NCBI GenBank assembly: GCA_017893485.1
Contig: CM030364.1
Location: forward strand, 43,704,109-43,768,108
DNA: 64,000 bases
Direction of reading: 5' to 3'
Source of the DNA: Hemerocallis citrina
Lineage: Eukaryota; Streptophyta; Magnoliopsida; Asparagales; Asphodelaceae
Shown: positions 1-10,143 of the stretch, one piece after another
How positions within the stretch are numbered: the first letter of the stretch is position 1
Layout of the letters: each line of letters opens with the position of its first letter
Made by a program: the position numbers and the translations under genes
Notes under the pieces: generated by a model
What the model saw: only the letters and a program-made list of their open reading frames with translations
Told to the model about the DNA's origin: nothing
The model's database searches: none

Positions 1-23
1 TGAAGTCGGCTCTGATACCACTC
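1..23 (-). other. Primer-binding site of minus-strand LTR element I
   Basis: The 12-mer gctctgatacca at 9-20 is the reverse complement of TGGTATCAGAGC, the 3' end complement of plant initiator methionine tRNA. It lies 3 bp left of the LTR that starts at 24, so the element runs leftwards out of the window and the LTR to its right is its 5' LTR. Confidence 0.75.
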
Positions 24-582
24 TATAACGCCCCGAATTTCAAATACATGTAATTCGTAATAAATACCAGATCTTTTACTTCAATTCGTACAAATTTACA
101 AGGAATTTAAAACTTTTCATTATACATTGTCTGTTACAAATGCACAGCGGAAGTTACAGAAAATATACAACTTTAACATTCAATAACTTTGATCTAGAAG
201 TAATTATCAGTATCAACTCATCTTTGCGTATTTCGCTAACCCAAGTCCTGCACTTGAAAACTGTGGGCACGTCAATTACATACAACTGATGCAATGCTGT
301 AATACAGCGATTCTTCTACTTTAGCAAACACAAATTTGAATGCAGAAATATAAAAGTGACTATCCTAATTGTCAATGTATGATATGAACTTAATGCCTAG
401 TGCAAACATTACACTACGATGACACTAAAACATACTTGTTCGGATTCTATGCATCCCATACTACATTGGTCCGAGGGCAAGCCCTTAACGTACTCCTCAA
501 TATATGGTTCAATTCCTCATTCTGAAATCCTACTACGGTAACTAATGTAAGATTTAAATATCATGTGAGTATCTAGTACCTT

Positions 583-910
583 CCCGATAATTCTTAAGAA
601 TCGTTCTCCCATCGCGAGTCTTAACCTGATAATTCTAGAGACGAAACCCACACCGCGAACCATGATCCCGATAATTCTTGAGAGTCGTTCTCTTACCGCG
701 AGTGGTTTTTGGACGTCACGCCTCACACCCCGATAATTCTGGAGATGAAACCCAAATTACGAGTCATATGGTACCTCATCACACAAATATTCCACGAGCG
801 TCGCCTCGATCCCAATAATTCTAAAGATAAATCTCACATGGTGAATGATTTTGGACGTCATGCCTCACAACCCAATAATTCTTGAGATAATCTCTGACCT
901 CGAATCATAT
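583..910. repeat. Degenerate tandem repeat with cccgataattct core
   Basis: Six copies of a unit starting cc(c/t)(g/a)ataattct occur at 583, 625, 667, 728, 811 and 871, with spacings of 42, 42, 61, 83 and 60 bp. Each is followed by an (a/g)aga-type segment and then a cgcgag or acgag segment. A longer word around ggacgtcacgcctcac recurs at about 711 and 853. Copies have diverged, so the array is old. Confidence 0.7.
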
Positions 911-1739
911 GAGGCCCTTATACTCATGTTTGCCCATACTTCATCAGATCTTCCCGTAGTGCATGTCCTTAGGTTTAATTATAATCATCACTACCTAGAG
1001 CTAGCTTACCTTACCGGACTTAAATCAACACATGAGAAAATGTTAGCTCACACTCGCTACTTCTCAGATTTCTTTATTCACAAATTGCCGGTCTCTACGA
1101 GTCTCGCTCAGCCTCTAGATTCCAACAATCATCTCACTATAGATATCACTTAGGTAACATCTAACCTCATCTTAAATATTTCATGCATTATTCATCCATT
1201 TCCCTTATGTTAATAAATCATGAAGTAACCAACTTCTTATAGCAACGTAAAATAATAATTTGTTATTCAAATTCTTGTACGCAATTTCTCGATTAACACC
1301 CAATCTATTCAATTTAATAATATTTAATTCCCTTTTTGTTAGTAGATCCTTTTCATGTTTTTTCTACACTTCAAATATATTTCTTAATACAAAAAAAAAT
1401 TCTTTGAGATTAAGTTGACTAGAGATTCTGTATTTCATCTTAACTACTTACTTAAAGCACTAGATTAATATCCATGCAATTCTACATAGGCAGGTTCTAA
1501 ATTTGTATTCTACTTCCAACTCTTGAATCTTCTTAATCATATACATTACCCTTTGCAATTGAATTTGAAAATTCTTCTAATATATTATTTCATGTGAATA
1601 TAACTTTAATTCCCCAAATATATCTTAAAAATAGTGTGGAATAATTTTTAAAGGCTCTAATAATACGTTAGAATATTTCTACATTTTTTTCCCATATTTT
1701 AAAACTTGCAAACCCTCTTAAAACAAAAATAAAATAAAT

Positions 1740-1940
1740 TCTGTGTATGGCCAGGATTGAACCCAGGGCCAGTAGCCAGCCAACCGCAACCCCAACCATC
1801 AAGTAAAATTACGTTGGTGAAAGGAAACCCATTCAGTTCTTTATGTACTTCGTCTACTATTTCTTGTATAAAAAAAAAAAATTCGAATGGAATAAAGCCT
1901 CCCAAGACTCGAACCCGCAACCATTGGGCATTGTACACGG
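1740..1940 (-). other. Possible tRNA-derived SINE fragment
   Basis: The minus strand has two Pol III B-box-like words about 150 bp apart: gggttcgagtc (about 1908-1918) and gggttcaatcc (about 1752-1762). An A-box-like stretch could lie upstream of the first. No poly-A tail or target-site duplication was found, so this is only a candidate; the words could also be ordinary LTR sequence. Confidence 0.25.
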
Positions 1941-3109
1941 CACTCTAAACCCACGCCAAGACCCAATACTCCCAAACTCTATCTCTGATTATATAAGTGT
2001 TCAAAATCTTTTTACCCTGCTAGCTCTCTGTTTCCCATATCATTTTAATTGATTCATATATTTCGATTTCTATCGTTTTCCCTAAATTACACTTCTAAAT
2101 TTCCAGAGACGATTTTCTCTAATTTTATCAATAGTATCATGAAGTTGTACACAAATTAATTTAAATAGTAATTTTAGAAACCTTGTACTCATATGTTTCC
2201 ACTAATTAATTTGACTACTCTTTACAAAATTAGCATGAATATATTTTCTTTTAGCAAGTATTCTGAATTTATGGAAGATTTTCACCTTGCCATTTAATTA
2301 TAATCCACCCCTAATTTTACATGATTTTTAGGCATAACTTGACAACTTTGTATACACATACAATTCATATACATGATCTCATCATGGTATGCTACAATAC
2401 ACATGACATCATTACAAAATCACTCTAATAAGAATTATAGTTTGACTACATGACAATCAATGTCTATATTGCAATTTTTAACTAGTATGCATTAATTTCA
2501 CATATTTATCTACTACTAAAAACTCTAGATGAAAATACAACATGCATCATATAAAAGGTTTAGAAACTAAGGAACTCATACCAATTTTCACTTCAAGTAC
2601 AATGTACCTAGACATGCATTCTACAAACAATTAGAAAGTAAAAGAAGCGTCCACCTCAAAAAGCTCATAATAGTTGTAGTTCCTAGCAATTTGCACCAAG
2701 ATTCCAAGCTCCTAGCCCCCAAAGAAAAAAGCCCGGCCTCTCTCTCCTTGACAAACCGCAAGCCTCTTTCTTCCCTTCTTTCTTTTTTTGTTTAGATATT
2801 GTGTTGTTCATGACAAGAGAGGAGGTCTATTTATCGAGAAAGTGAGTGGTTAAAATGACTCCCCTCTTCCTAAAATAGCTCCCCACTTCTCCGCACTCTC
2901 AACCACTCTCCCTCATCTCTCAAAATGGCCGGCCAAACATGGGATGGGTACAAGCACATGCACGTGTATTCAATGTGTGTGCACACTATTTATTAAGAGT
3001 TTTAATTTAAATTAAATGCATATGTTATATTATGTAATATGTGTTAAATAGAAATAGATTAATTTAATTATAAATAGAGTTTTCATGCAGAAATAAAAAT
3101 AACCACACA

Positions 3110-3480
3110 CACCCTTCATAAATTTTATTTTGAAAGAGAATACAACCAACACGTGCACTACAAACACATGCGTCGCACGTAAAAAAATATTCAAATACGG
3201 AATAGATTTGATTAACGGGGAAATGTTTAATAGAAATACAACATAAAAAAAAAAAAAATTTCATTAATTTTACATATATAACAATGTAATCAACTGCACA
3301 TAGAAAATACGTGCATCGCACGTATAAAAATATATTCGAGTCCAAAATGGGAGAGAAATGAATTTCAATTTATAAAATGAATTCTAACAAGTTATAAAAT
3401 AAATCATTGAGAAAATTTTATAATATTACACTTAAGGGTAAAATATACGTAATCGACACGTGTATTGAAAGCACGTGCAA
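3110..3480. repeat. Three diverged direct repeats with a gcacgt palindrome
   Basis: Words cgtcgcacgtaaaaaaat (about 3170), catcgcacgtataaaaat (about 3313) and a weaker cacgtgcaatacatgt (about 3473) recur with roughly 145-160 bp spacing inside LTR I, with AT-rich flanks that also look related. Hairpins of this kind occur near Helitron 3' ends, but no CTRR end was found here. Confidence 0.4.
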
Positions 3481-3651
3481 TACATGTAAAAACACAAAAA
3501 GATTAGGATTTATATTTGAGTTGGCTCAAAGTAGGATAAAAGGAGTTTTGAGATGACAGAAAATATATAATTAATCGAAATATAAACATACATAGGATAT
3601 TTATTCGTTACGGATATTACCCATAATAGAACAAAATACACGTTCGTAACA

Positions 3652-3969
3652 CCCGTGGGCAAAATTGTCATAACTCAAATTTGAGGGGTGTTACCGTAAT
3701 CTTCTAGTTCTAATGCATTTTGGCTGGACTAGTTCTTTCCATTGAATGAACGGAATGGCTTCGGGGCGTGGGGGAGGGGGGGGGGGGGATTTAGGTTTAT
3801 TACTGTGTTCTGATGAGAACAAATTTGAACCTGGTAGAGATGATTTGGCAGGTTTGGATGTTCATGGCGGGATTTTCTATGGCAGTGGATTCAAGCTTGT
3901 TTATAGTTTTGGAGTTATTGTGACTACTTTTCGGTGGTAGCTCTATGGCATCGGGGGGGGGGGGGGGGG
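3652..3969. other. Gene-free junction between LTR I and element F, with two G-tracts
   Basis: No coding similarity is visible. It holds G-runs of 13 (3776-3788, with a further 5-G run at 3770-3774) and 17 bases (3953-3969). Similarity to Tat protease stops close to the second run. On the minus strand, 3660-3697 loosely resembles the motif that precedes the 3' LTR in Tekay elements (compare 17795-17834). Confidence 0.5.
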
Positions 3970-4782
3970 ACCGAGCTCCCCATTGTAGCGGTGGAGCATG
4001 CTCATGCTGCCGGTAGGCTCCCTAAAAATAGGCCTCTGTCTGCTGTTGTTGAAAAATTCATTTTCATATGGAAGGCGGAAGCAACTGCAAGGAAGGCCAC
4101 TATGCCGGGACGGCCGAATATTGCGATGTATGCTATTTTGACATCGACTACCATGAAGTACAATACTTCTGTTCGAATAGCAAGGGCATTTCCTACTATC
4201 ACATCGAGTGTGACGATTCCTTTTATTTGAACAGGTACACTAGAGAATCAGTGGAGTGTATAATTGGCTGGCTTGAGTCGGTCTTGGGAGAGCTTCAGGC
4301 TATTAAAAGTGTTCATGAAAAGAATGTTTACTGAGCTGTGGTTGTCTACCAGGATGCGGTGTACTTCATGATTTACCTAGCAAAGGTTTCTGACCAATGC
4401 GTCACATTGAGGTGTTCGGACACCTTCTATGTTCTTATCGGATTAAAATAACGAGACCCCGGTGGTCTTGGGAAAAAGTATGTTATGTACCGATTTGACT
4501 TCCTTGGCAAATGCTTTGCGGGAGGAGTTGAAATATCCACCCATTAGACCCCTGTGAATGGAATGGAGAATGGCTATGTGTTCTAAGTCTTGCGATTTGG
4601 AGGGCCTCTTCTGACGCTTTTAGCCCCCCTGTGCCGGAGAGATTTCGGTGTTGTTGTTTTCTTAGACAAATTGAGAGAGATAGCCCCAAAGAATTGGGCA
4701 TTCAAGTTCTTCTTTAAGGGCTCCGTAGTTATTAGTGGTGTGTCCATGGTCTCTATGAAATGCATACCACTTGTTCCTGTCT
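3970..4782 (-). pseudogene. Tat-type gag C-terminus and protease remnant of element F (distal part)
   Basis: Read on the minus strand from 4782, the first segment is a decayed version of the zinc-knuckle region of A gag (FHRDHGHTTNN against YHWDHGHDTND). A GG..NSSRKAF segment near the gag-protease junction follows, then a protease domain ending in FMVVDVKIAYIAIFGRP at about 4145-4090, which matches FMVVDVPVAYNVILGRP in A. The protease motif reads VDNHSSVN where A has VDNGSSVN, so the active-site loop is altered. Several stops and frameshifts break it. The upstream half of the same gag is at 52827-54320; solo LTR E (with everything inside it) separates them. It cannot encode a working enzyme. 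Confidence 0.85.
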
Positions 4783-5007
4783 CTTCTTATAACCTCCGTC
4801 CCCGTTCATACGGATTTGTATTTATTTTTATTTTCTTCGTATTTCTGAATTTCAATTTTCCCAAATGAATCCTATTATTCTTTTGAATCCGATTTCTCAC
4901 TTTTAGATATTCAATTACATTTTTATAACCAGAAATTTAAATCTACACTATTATTATCATTATTGGATTATTAAAATTTTTAATAAATGTGTTAAACCAA
5001 ATCCTAC

Positions 5008-5064
5008 TTTGCTATATTATTATTATTATTATTATTACTACTACTACTACTACTACTACTACTA
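5008..5064. repeat. (ATT)n followed by (ACT)n microsatellite
   Basis: Perfect att triplets pass directly into perfect act triplets inside solo LTR E. Confidence 0.9.
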
Positions 5065-5367
5065 TCATTTATTATATGAAGCTCATATATTAAAATCTAA
5101 ATCCAAAGTTCAATTTCAACCCAAAGCTTATCATTATTTTTATTTATTTTCGTAAAAGAAACCCAAGCCCATACTTTGTATTATTATTGTTAATATTATA
5201 TTCTAAATCATGAGTTAGGCCCAACTTTTTCCCAAACCAAGTCCTATTCTAAATCACATTTTATATATATTACTTGTTTTAATTGAGCCCAATTTATTCT
5301 ATGATTTGATTAACTAGTTATTTTGTAAGCCCAAATCATTTTAATTATGATTATTTTCATCTTAGAC

Positions 5368-5371
<4 letters not shown>

Positions 5372-5425
<54 letters not shown>
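5372..5425. repeat. (TA)n microsatellite
   Basis: An uninterrupted ta dinucleotide run of about 54 bp inside solo LTR E, near the expected promoter part of the LTR. It could act as an AT-rich promoter element or simply be slippage. Confidence 0.9.
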
Positions 5426-5427
<2 letters not shown>

Positions 5428-5910
5428 GTTTAGTTTGTGAAACCCCATTTCTCCAATTCAATTCCTAGCCCAACTCATTTACACCCAGACCCAAATAAAA
5501 ATGTCAGCACAATCTCTTCTCATTCCTATTCTCTTCCTCACTCACTTTCTCTCCCCCGACACCCTCTCCCTCTCATCCCCTTCCCCTGTTCTTCCGAAAC
5601 AAAGCACCCGTCAAGCCCCTCATCGCCAGCGGTGCCACCTCCGAGCTCCCTTGCCGCCTGCAACCACCGGACACCTACCGCCATTGCCCCGCTCGCCTTC
5701 TTCCTCCCTCGACTGACCACCAGCCCAAGTTGAGCTCGCCATCGTCTTCCACGTCCGCCCTCGCCCTCGTCGACCGCTCCCTACTCCTTCCGACCACCTC
5801 CTCGCAACCCACCGCGATCTTCACCCCATTGCTGCTAAGCCCCGATCAACCTCCCCTGCATCTCTCATCGATGCCACTTCCATTGCCGACCGCCATCGTC
5901 GCACAACCAT

Positions 5911-6286
5911 TGTCACTCCCTGCTTTCCAAAAATACGGAATACAAATATGTGACATTGGCACAGCGAATGACTTGCGTCATCCATAAGATGCTATCTATT
6001 CAACTCAACAATATAATAAGAAAACAATACAACCACGCATGTAATAAAAGGATAATCACATGAATAACAATATTTGGAATTTAAAAATGAAATAACCAAA
6101 TATAATAATAATACAACATCTGGAACAATAATAGCAATATTCGGGTTAAAAGCCCACAATACAATGAAATAACAATAGTTCAATAATTAAGTCTCCATAA
6201 TAGAACAATAATTTATTAAGCGGCGATGCTATAATTCCTTCACTAATGTTGTTCTCCCAATCCATCAGGCAATTCACCTTGAAAAC
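5911..6286 (-). mobile_element. D left (3') LTR, outer part
   Basis: It begins tgtcactccctgctttcc and matches 46057-46432 throughout, including the ggacaataataggaa-like and aacaatagttcaataattaag words. It is cut at 6286 by element A, whose 5-bp target duplication aaaac is 6282-6286. Confidence 0.9.
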
Positions 6287-6883
6287 TGATATGGCCAAAA
6301 ATTGGGTTAAATCGGAACCGTCCAAATTGGGCACGAATCTTGAAGCTCCGGGGGTAAAACGGTAATTTCACCTACCAACGGGTCTGAAGCGGGTACTGGT
6401 TATCTTCCCCGAAGACCCACTTACCCGCAAACGGATCCATCTTAACTGGGTACGGGTTTCAACCCGTAGCAAACCCAGTCCAGAAGGGATAGAATTAGGG
6501 TTTCTAGTTAAATCCTAATTAATGGCCTTGATTCATATCTATCTCTTCGCTGGGGATTAGGGATTACATTCCTTATCTAACCATAGGGATTGCATTCCTA
6601 ATCTGATCCCAGCGGCGCCTATAAATACCCCCCATCAACCTCCATTAAGAGGTAATTAATCTTTCTCCAGTTTTTGCGTTCTTTCATAATCTTTCCTGAT
6701 TACTGACTTGAGCGTCGGAGGGTGCGTCGCCGGGAACAACCCCGATGTCTCGCACTTTTTGCAGGTGTACGGCAGGAGTCGGCATCAAACTTCGACGGAA
6801 CAGGTATACAGGTTTACTATTTAGTTTTCCTAAGAATCCACAAATACTATCTGTTTGCCCCCACACCAAATTTAGCGGCAACA
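6287..6883 (+). mobile_element. A 5' LTR (597 bp)
   Basis: TG...CA ends. A TATA box, gcctataaatacc, is at about 6616-6628 and again in the 3' LTR at about 31597. The 3' copy totals 565 bp; most of the difference is about 32 bp lost near 31430. Several substitutions separate the copies, so A is older than B and C. Confidence 0.93.
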
Positions 6884-6886
6884 GAT

Positions 6887-6905
6887 TGGCACCGTCTCTG
6901 AGAAA
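6887..6905 (+). other. A primer-binding site
   Basis: tggcaccgtctctgaga begins 3 bp after the 5' LTR. It has the TGGYRCC form of plant gypsy primer sites and corresponds to tggcgccatctatgaga in element F. I cannot name the tRNA with certainty. Confidence 0.7.
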
Positions 6906-6955
6906 CTAACGAATAGCAACCTCCCCTCTTCCCGTTGGACAGATCTTCTCCAGCC

Positions 6956-8865
6956 ATGCCTCCTAGGAAAGTCAGATCAAGAGGGTCCAACAGAGGACCC
7001 AACCCCGATCAGCAGCAAGAAATTCCCATCCAGCCTACTCAATAGCAGGGGCAACTTCCAACTCCAGCGGAAGACCCGCTTCAACAGGACCTTCCTCCTC
7101 CTCCTCCGAATCAGCCGCCTCCCAAGGGTCCTAACCCTCAGAAACAACCTCTTCACCAGGACCACGTCTCCATCCACCACGCCTCGTCGGACCCTATGGC
7201 CTCCCATCATCCCCGAGCTTCCGGTCTCCACAACACCACCCTCAATCGGCAGAAGGACGAGGATCTTCGCCGCCATCTGGATGAAAAGCGGGCCTGAGAG
7301 GGAACCTCCCGCCAACACCATCCGGATGAGCAGTCTCCTCGCCGCCGAGAATACAGAAGGTCCCCTATCCGAAGGGGGCAGAGAGAGTCCCCCGAGCATT
7401 ATCGAAGAAGGACACACTCCCCTGCTGGTCGGCAACAGCCTAGGAACGATGAGGCACCCATCACCCGTGCCGAGTTCCAGCAGTTCCAAGCGACCGTCCT
7501 ACAAGCTCTCAATCTCCGGCCCAACACCAATGCACCCAAGATTCCCTCTCCTCCTCCGGTCCGAAGTCCTCGCCGACGGTCCCTATCTCCTCCTCCAGCT
7601 CCCAGCAACTCCCAGCATGAGCAAAGTCCTCGCCGCTCTAGGGACTACCGTCGTCGTAGCCCCCGCTCTCCCTCGTACGAAGACGAGTCTAGAGGCTCAG
7701 CTGATTACCATCGAAGGGACGATGCTGTGTACCGCCGTCTCCATGAAATGGAGAGGCGCTTGGGTCAGTTAGACCGAGAAGAAGAACTTAGAGGAAGGAC
7801 CCTTCGTCCTAGCAGACCTCCTTTTCCTGAACTATAATGGATGCACCCGTGCCAATCGGTTTCAAGCCTCCTCAATTTGAGACCTATTCCAGGGAGACTG
7901 ACCCCGTTGATCACATCGAAAGCTTCAAGACCCTAATGTTCATCCATCAAGCTTCTGATGCCCTCCTCTGCAAAACCTTCCCCGCAACTCTCAAGGGCCC
8001 AGCTCGAGAATGGTACTCTCGCCTTGCCCCCTCCTCAATATTCTCCTTCGAGCAATTCGAAATCCTCTTCGTCACCCATTTTGTAAGTAGCTGCAGAACC
8101 GAGAAGACCAGCATCTCGCTACTGTACCTCCACCAGAAGAAGGGTGAGAAGTTGAGAGACTATGTGAAGAGGTTCATAGCTGAAGCCAGGTCCATAACAT
8201 CCCTCGACCAGTCGGTCGCTGCAGCGGCATTTCAGTCCAATGTCCTCAATCCCAACCTCCACTCCTCCCTCGCCAAGAAGCCCCCACAGAACTTCTCTGA
8301 CCTCCTCCTCCGAAGTAAAAAGTACATTCAGGCCGAAGAGGCCGAGCATCGCCCCAACTTGGAGGGGTCATCCTCCGGGTTTAGGAGAAAGGGAACAGAA
8401 GAGGAAGGAGCCAAGAAGCTCCAGAAGGATAATGCCGGTCAGCGCCGACCTCCCCCCAGATTCGAGAAGTTCACTCCCCTCACCACAAATGTTTCTACCA
8501 TTCTGATGGAAGTTGAGAAGGAAGGGATCATACCTCCAGCTCCGAGGATGAACACCCCTGCCAAGAAAAGAGATAAAGAGAAGTGGTGCCGTTATCACTG
8601 GGACCACGGGCACGACACCAATGATTGTTGGGCCTTGAAGAACGAGATAGAAGCCCTTATCCAGAGGGGGCAGCTGACCAGGTTCGTAAGAAAGGACCGA
8701 GCCGAACTTCCTCCCCCGTCTCAGGGGGCTAACAAGTGTCCGGAACGAGATGAGACGCCCGACTTCGAGGAAGAGCTAGTCCTCCACCTCATTCATGGGG
8801 GCCCAATGGGGGGCTCCTCAAACTCCTCTCGGAAGGCATTTATAAGAGAAGTCAACTTGGTCTGA
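6956..8865 (+). pseudogene. Tat-type gag of element A (broken)
   Basis: Gag is the structural protein that would form the virus-like particle. The likely start is the ATG at 6956 (MPPRKVRSRGSNRG), 73 bp after the LTR. That frame meets TAG at about 7043 and TGA at about 7294, then shifts by one at about 7832. The frame is then open from 7837 to 8862, covering the gag core (DHIESFKTLM, then KGPAREWYSRLAPSSIF) and a variant zinc knuckle, WCRYHWDHGHDTNDC, at about 8585-8630. The N-terminal third is rich in R, S and P (RRRSLSPPPAPS-like tracts). It ends at TGA 8863-8865; the protease follows in the same frame, so that stop may be a point mutation in a once continuous gag-pol frame. The core matches minus-strand 53343-53684 in element F. 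Confidence 0.88.
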
Positions 8866-9808
8866 GCCACCCCTCCTCCCAAAGGCCTCGGAGTGCCCGT
8901 CACGTTCTCCGACGAAGATCTTGAAGGTGTCCGCACCCCTCATTGTGACGCACTCGTCATTAGCCTCTACATGGCGAACTTCAAAGTGGAGAGGATCCTA
9001 GTAGACAACGGCAGCTCCGTTAACATCCTCTTCCTCGCCGCTTTCAAAGGCCTAAAACTCTCCCGAGAAAGACTCAAGCCCGCCGAATACACGCTTCATG
9101 GGTTCATTGGAGTGCCAGTGACTATTGAAGGGGTGATCACCCTTGACGTAACCACTGGCAAAACTCCTACTACCCGAACGGAGGCGATGGATTTTATGGT
9201 TGTGGATGTCCCCGTAGCCTATAATGTCATTCTAGGTCGGCCCAGCCTAGCAGCTCTGGAAGCCGTTCCTTCAGCATACCATCTTAAGATGAAATTCCCC
9301 ACCCGGACCGGGGTAGGGGAAGTAAGCGGCAATCAGGAAACGGCTCGTAAGTGCTATATGTCCTCAACCCTCGGGCCAGTCCTCTCCTTAGAAACTCTGG
9401 AAATCCCCCAAGATGCTGCCCGACCGACGTCCGAGCCGGTGGATGAGTTGGAGGAAGTGCTCTTCTCTGAGCAGGATCCAACTCGCAAGTTCTTTGTTAG
9501 CAAGACCCTCCCGTCCGCCCTATGCTCGGACATTATACAGTGCATCCGAAGGAACCAAGACCTCTTCGCTTGGTCAGCTGCAGACATGCCCAGAATTTCC
9601 CAAAAAGCTCTCAGTCCACCACCTCAGCGTCGTTTCGGGGTCCAAACCGGTTCAACAGAAAAGGCGCAAGTTCGCCCCCAAATGCCAGCTAGCTATAAAA
9701 GAGGAGGTGGACAAGCTCTTGAAGGCCCGGTTCATACAAGAGGTGAACTATCCCAAGTGGTTGTCAAATGTAGTAATGGTGAAGAAGTCCAATGGGACTT
9801 GGAGGATT
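8866..9808 (+). pseudogene. A protease and start of reverse transcriptase
   Basis: Retroviral-type aspartic protease, which would cut the polyprotein. The motif ILVDNGSSVNILF lies at about 8995-9035 and the flap-side motif VILGRPSLAAL at about 9229-9260. A frameshift at about 9600, in a cccaaaaag run, moves the frame from position 1 to position 2. The first reverse-transcriptase segment then reads KLLKARFIQEVNYPKWLSNV and VVMVKKSNGTWRIC. The reading is cut at 9808 by insertion of B (target duplication ggatt, 9804-9808) and resumes at 20903 with [17 protein letters not shown]. Confidence 0.9.
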
Positions 9809-10116
9809 TGTAACTCCTATTTCCCCGTATTTGTATTTTGTACTGTTTTGTGCCTCATCGTACTCTCTCGTCTATTTTGATATCATGTAATTTCTTCTGA
9901 TTGAATGGAATTATTATTCTTGTCTCAACTCGAATTTGTGGGTTCTTTTATCAACTTCGATTGTGTGCCTCTTGCACCATTCTTCATGAGAAATGGACCA
10001 ATTCTTCTCTTTTATCTCTCTAATCTCCATTTTGGTGCATTTTGATCATTTCTCCTGTTGGGCTCTTTTTGAACGGATCCCCAAAACCCTTGAACCCGCA
10101 AACCCGCTAACCCTAG

Positions 10117-10143
10117 TATATAAACCCCTACCCTAACCCTAAT
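10117..10143 (+). promoter_or_regulatory. TATA box plus telo-box in B 5' LTR
   Basis: tatataaa at 10117 is followed 5 bp later by ccctaaccctaa. The 3' LTR repeats it at about 18143. In D the minus strand shows a TATA-like tatatacta followed by aaccctaaacc and aaaccctaa (41405-41460 and 49132-49190). TATA followed by telo-boxes near the start site is typical of some strongly expressed plant genes; its role here is inferred. Confidence 0.55.

Larger units (their letters stand above)
24..3651 (-). mobile_element. Long LTR (about 3.6 kb) of element I, probably a Tekay-like chromovirus
   Basis: On the minus strand the LTR would begin tgttacgaacg (right end 3651) and end ggggcgttata (left end 24), next to the tRNA-iMet primer site. 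The last base pair is degenerate (TA for CA). The sequence is AT-rich with many stops and holds no credible gene. It contains degenerate short tandem repeats (583-910), a tRNA-like patch (1740-1940) and three related palindromic GCACG-containing units (3110-3480). The right boundary is less certain because no target-site duplication can be tested: the other end is outside the window. Confidence 0.6.
4788..5910 (+). mobile_element. Solo LTR E, left part (Tekay-like)
   Basis: This is the first 1123 bp of an LTR continued at 49760-52821. It starts tataacctccgtccccg, a mutated form of the tgtaactcctatttccccg start of the B LTR. The target-site duplication cttct lies at 4783-4787 and again at 52822-52826, just after the LTR end gggcgtgaca. 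No internal domain lies between the two ends, so E is a solo LTR left by LTR-LTR recombination. It interrupts F gag just before the zinc knuckle. It contains an (att)n/(act)n tract (about 5008-5064) and a (ta)n tract (5372-5425). Confidence 0.85.

Noticed and set aside
845..1153. 102-codon frame in LTR I
   Set aside because: Falls partly on the degenerate tandem repeat, no recognisable domain, AT-rich LTR context.
3746..4334. Short plus-strand frames around the G-tracts and F remnant
   Set aside because: Glycine runs come from the G-tract; the rest is antisense to the Tat protease remnant.
6977..7489. Long minus-strand open frame opposite A gag
   Set aside because: It lies antisense to the arginine/serine/proline-rich gag N-terminus, whose codon bias opens the opposite strand; no family similarity.
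7281..7772. 163-codon plus-strand frame in A gag
   Set aside because: The gag sequence with R/S/P-rich content runs in frame 2 here; this frame is an overlap without similarity.
10129..10143. Interstitial telomere repeat
   Set aside because: Only two ccctaa units next to a TATA box; better explained as a telo-box.
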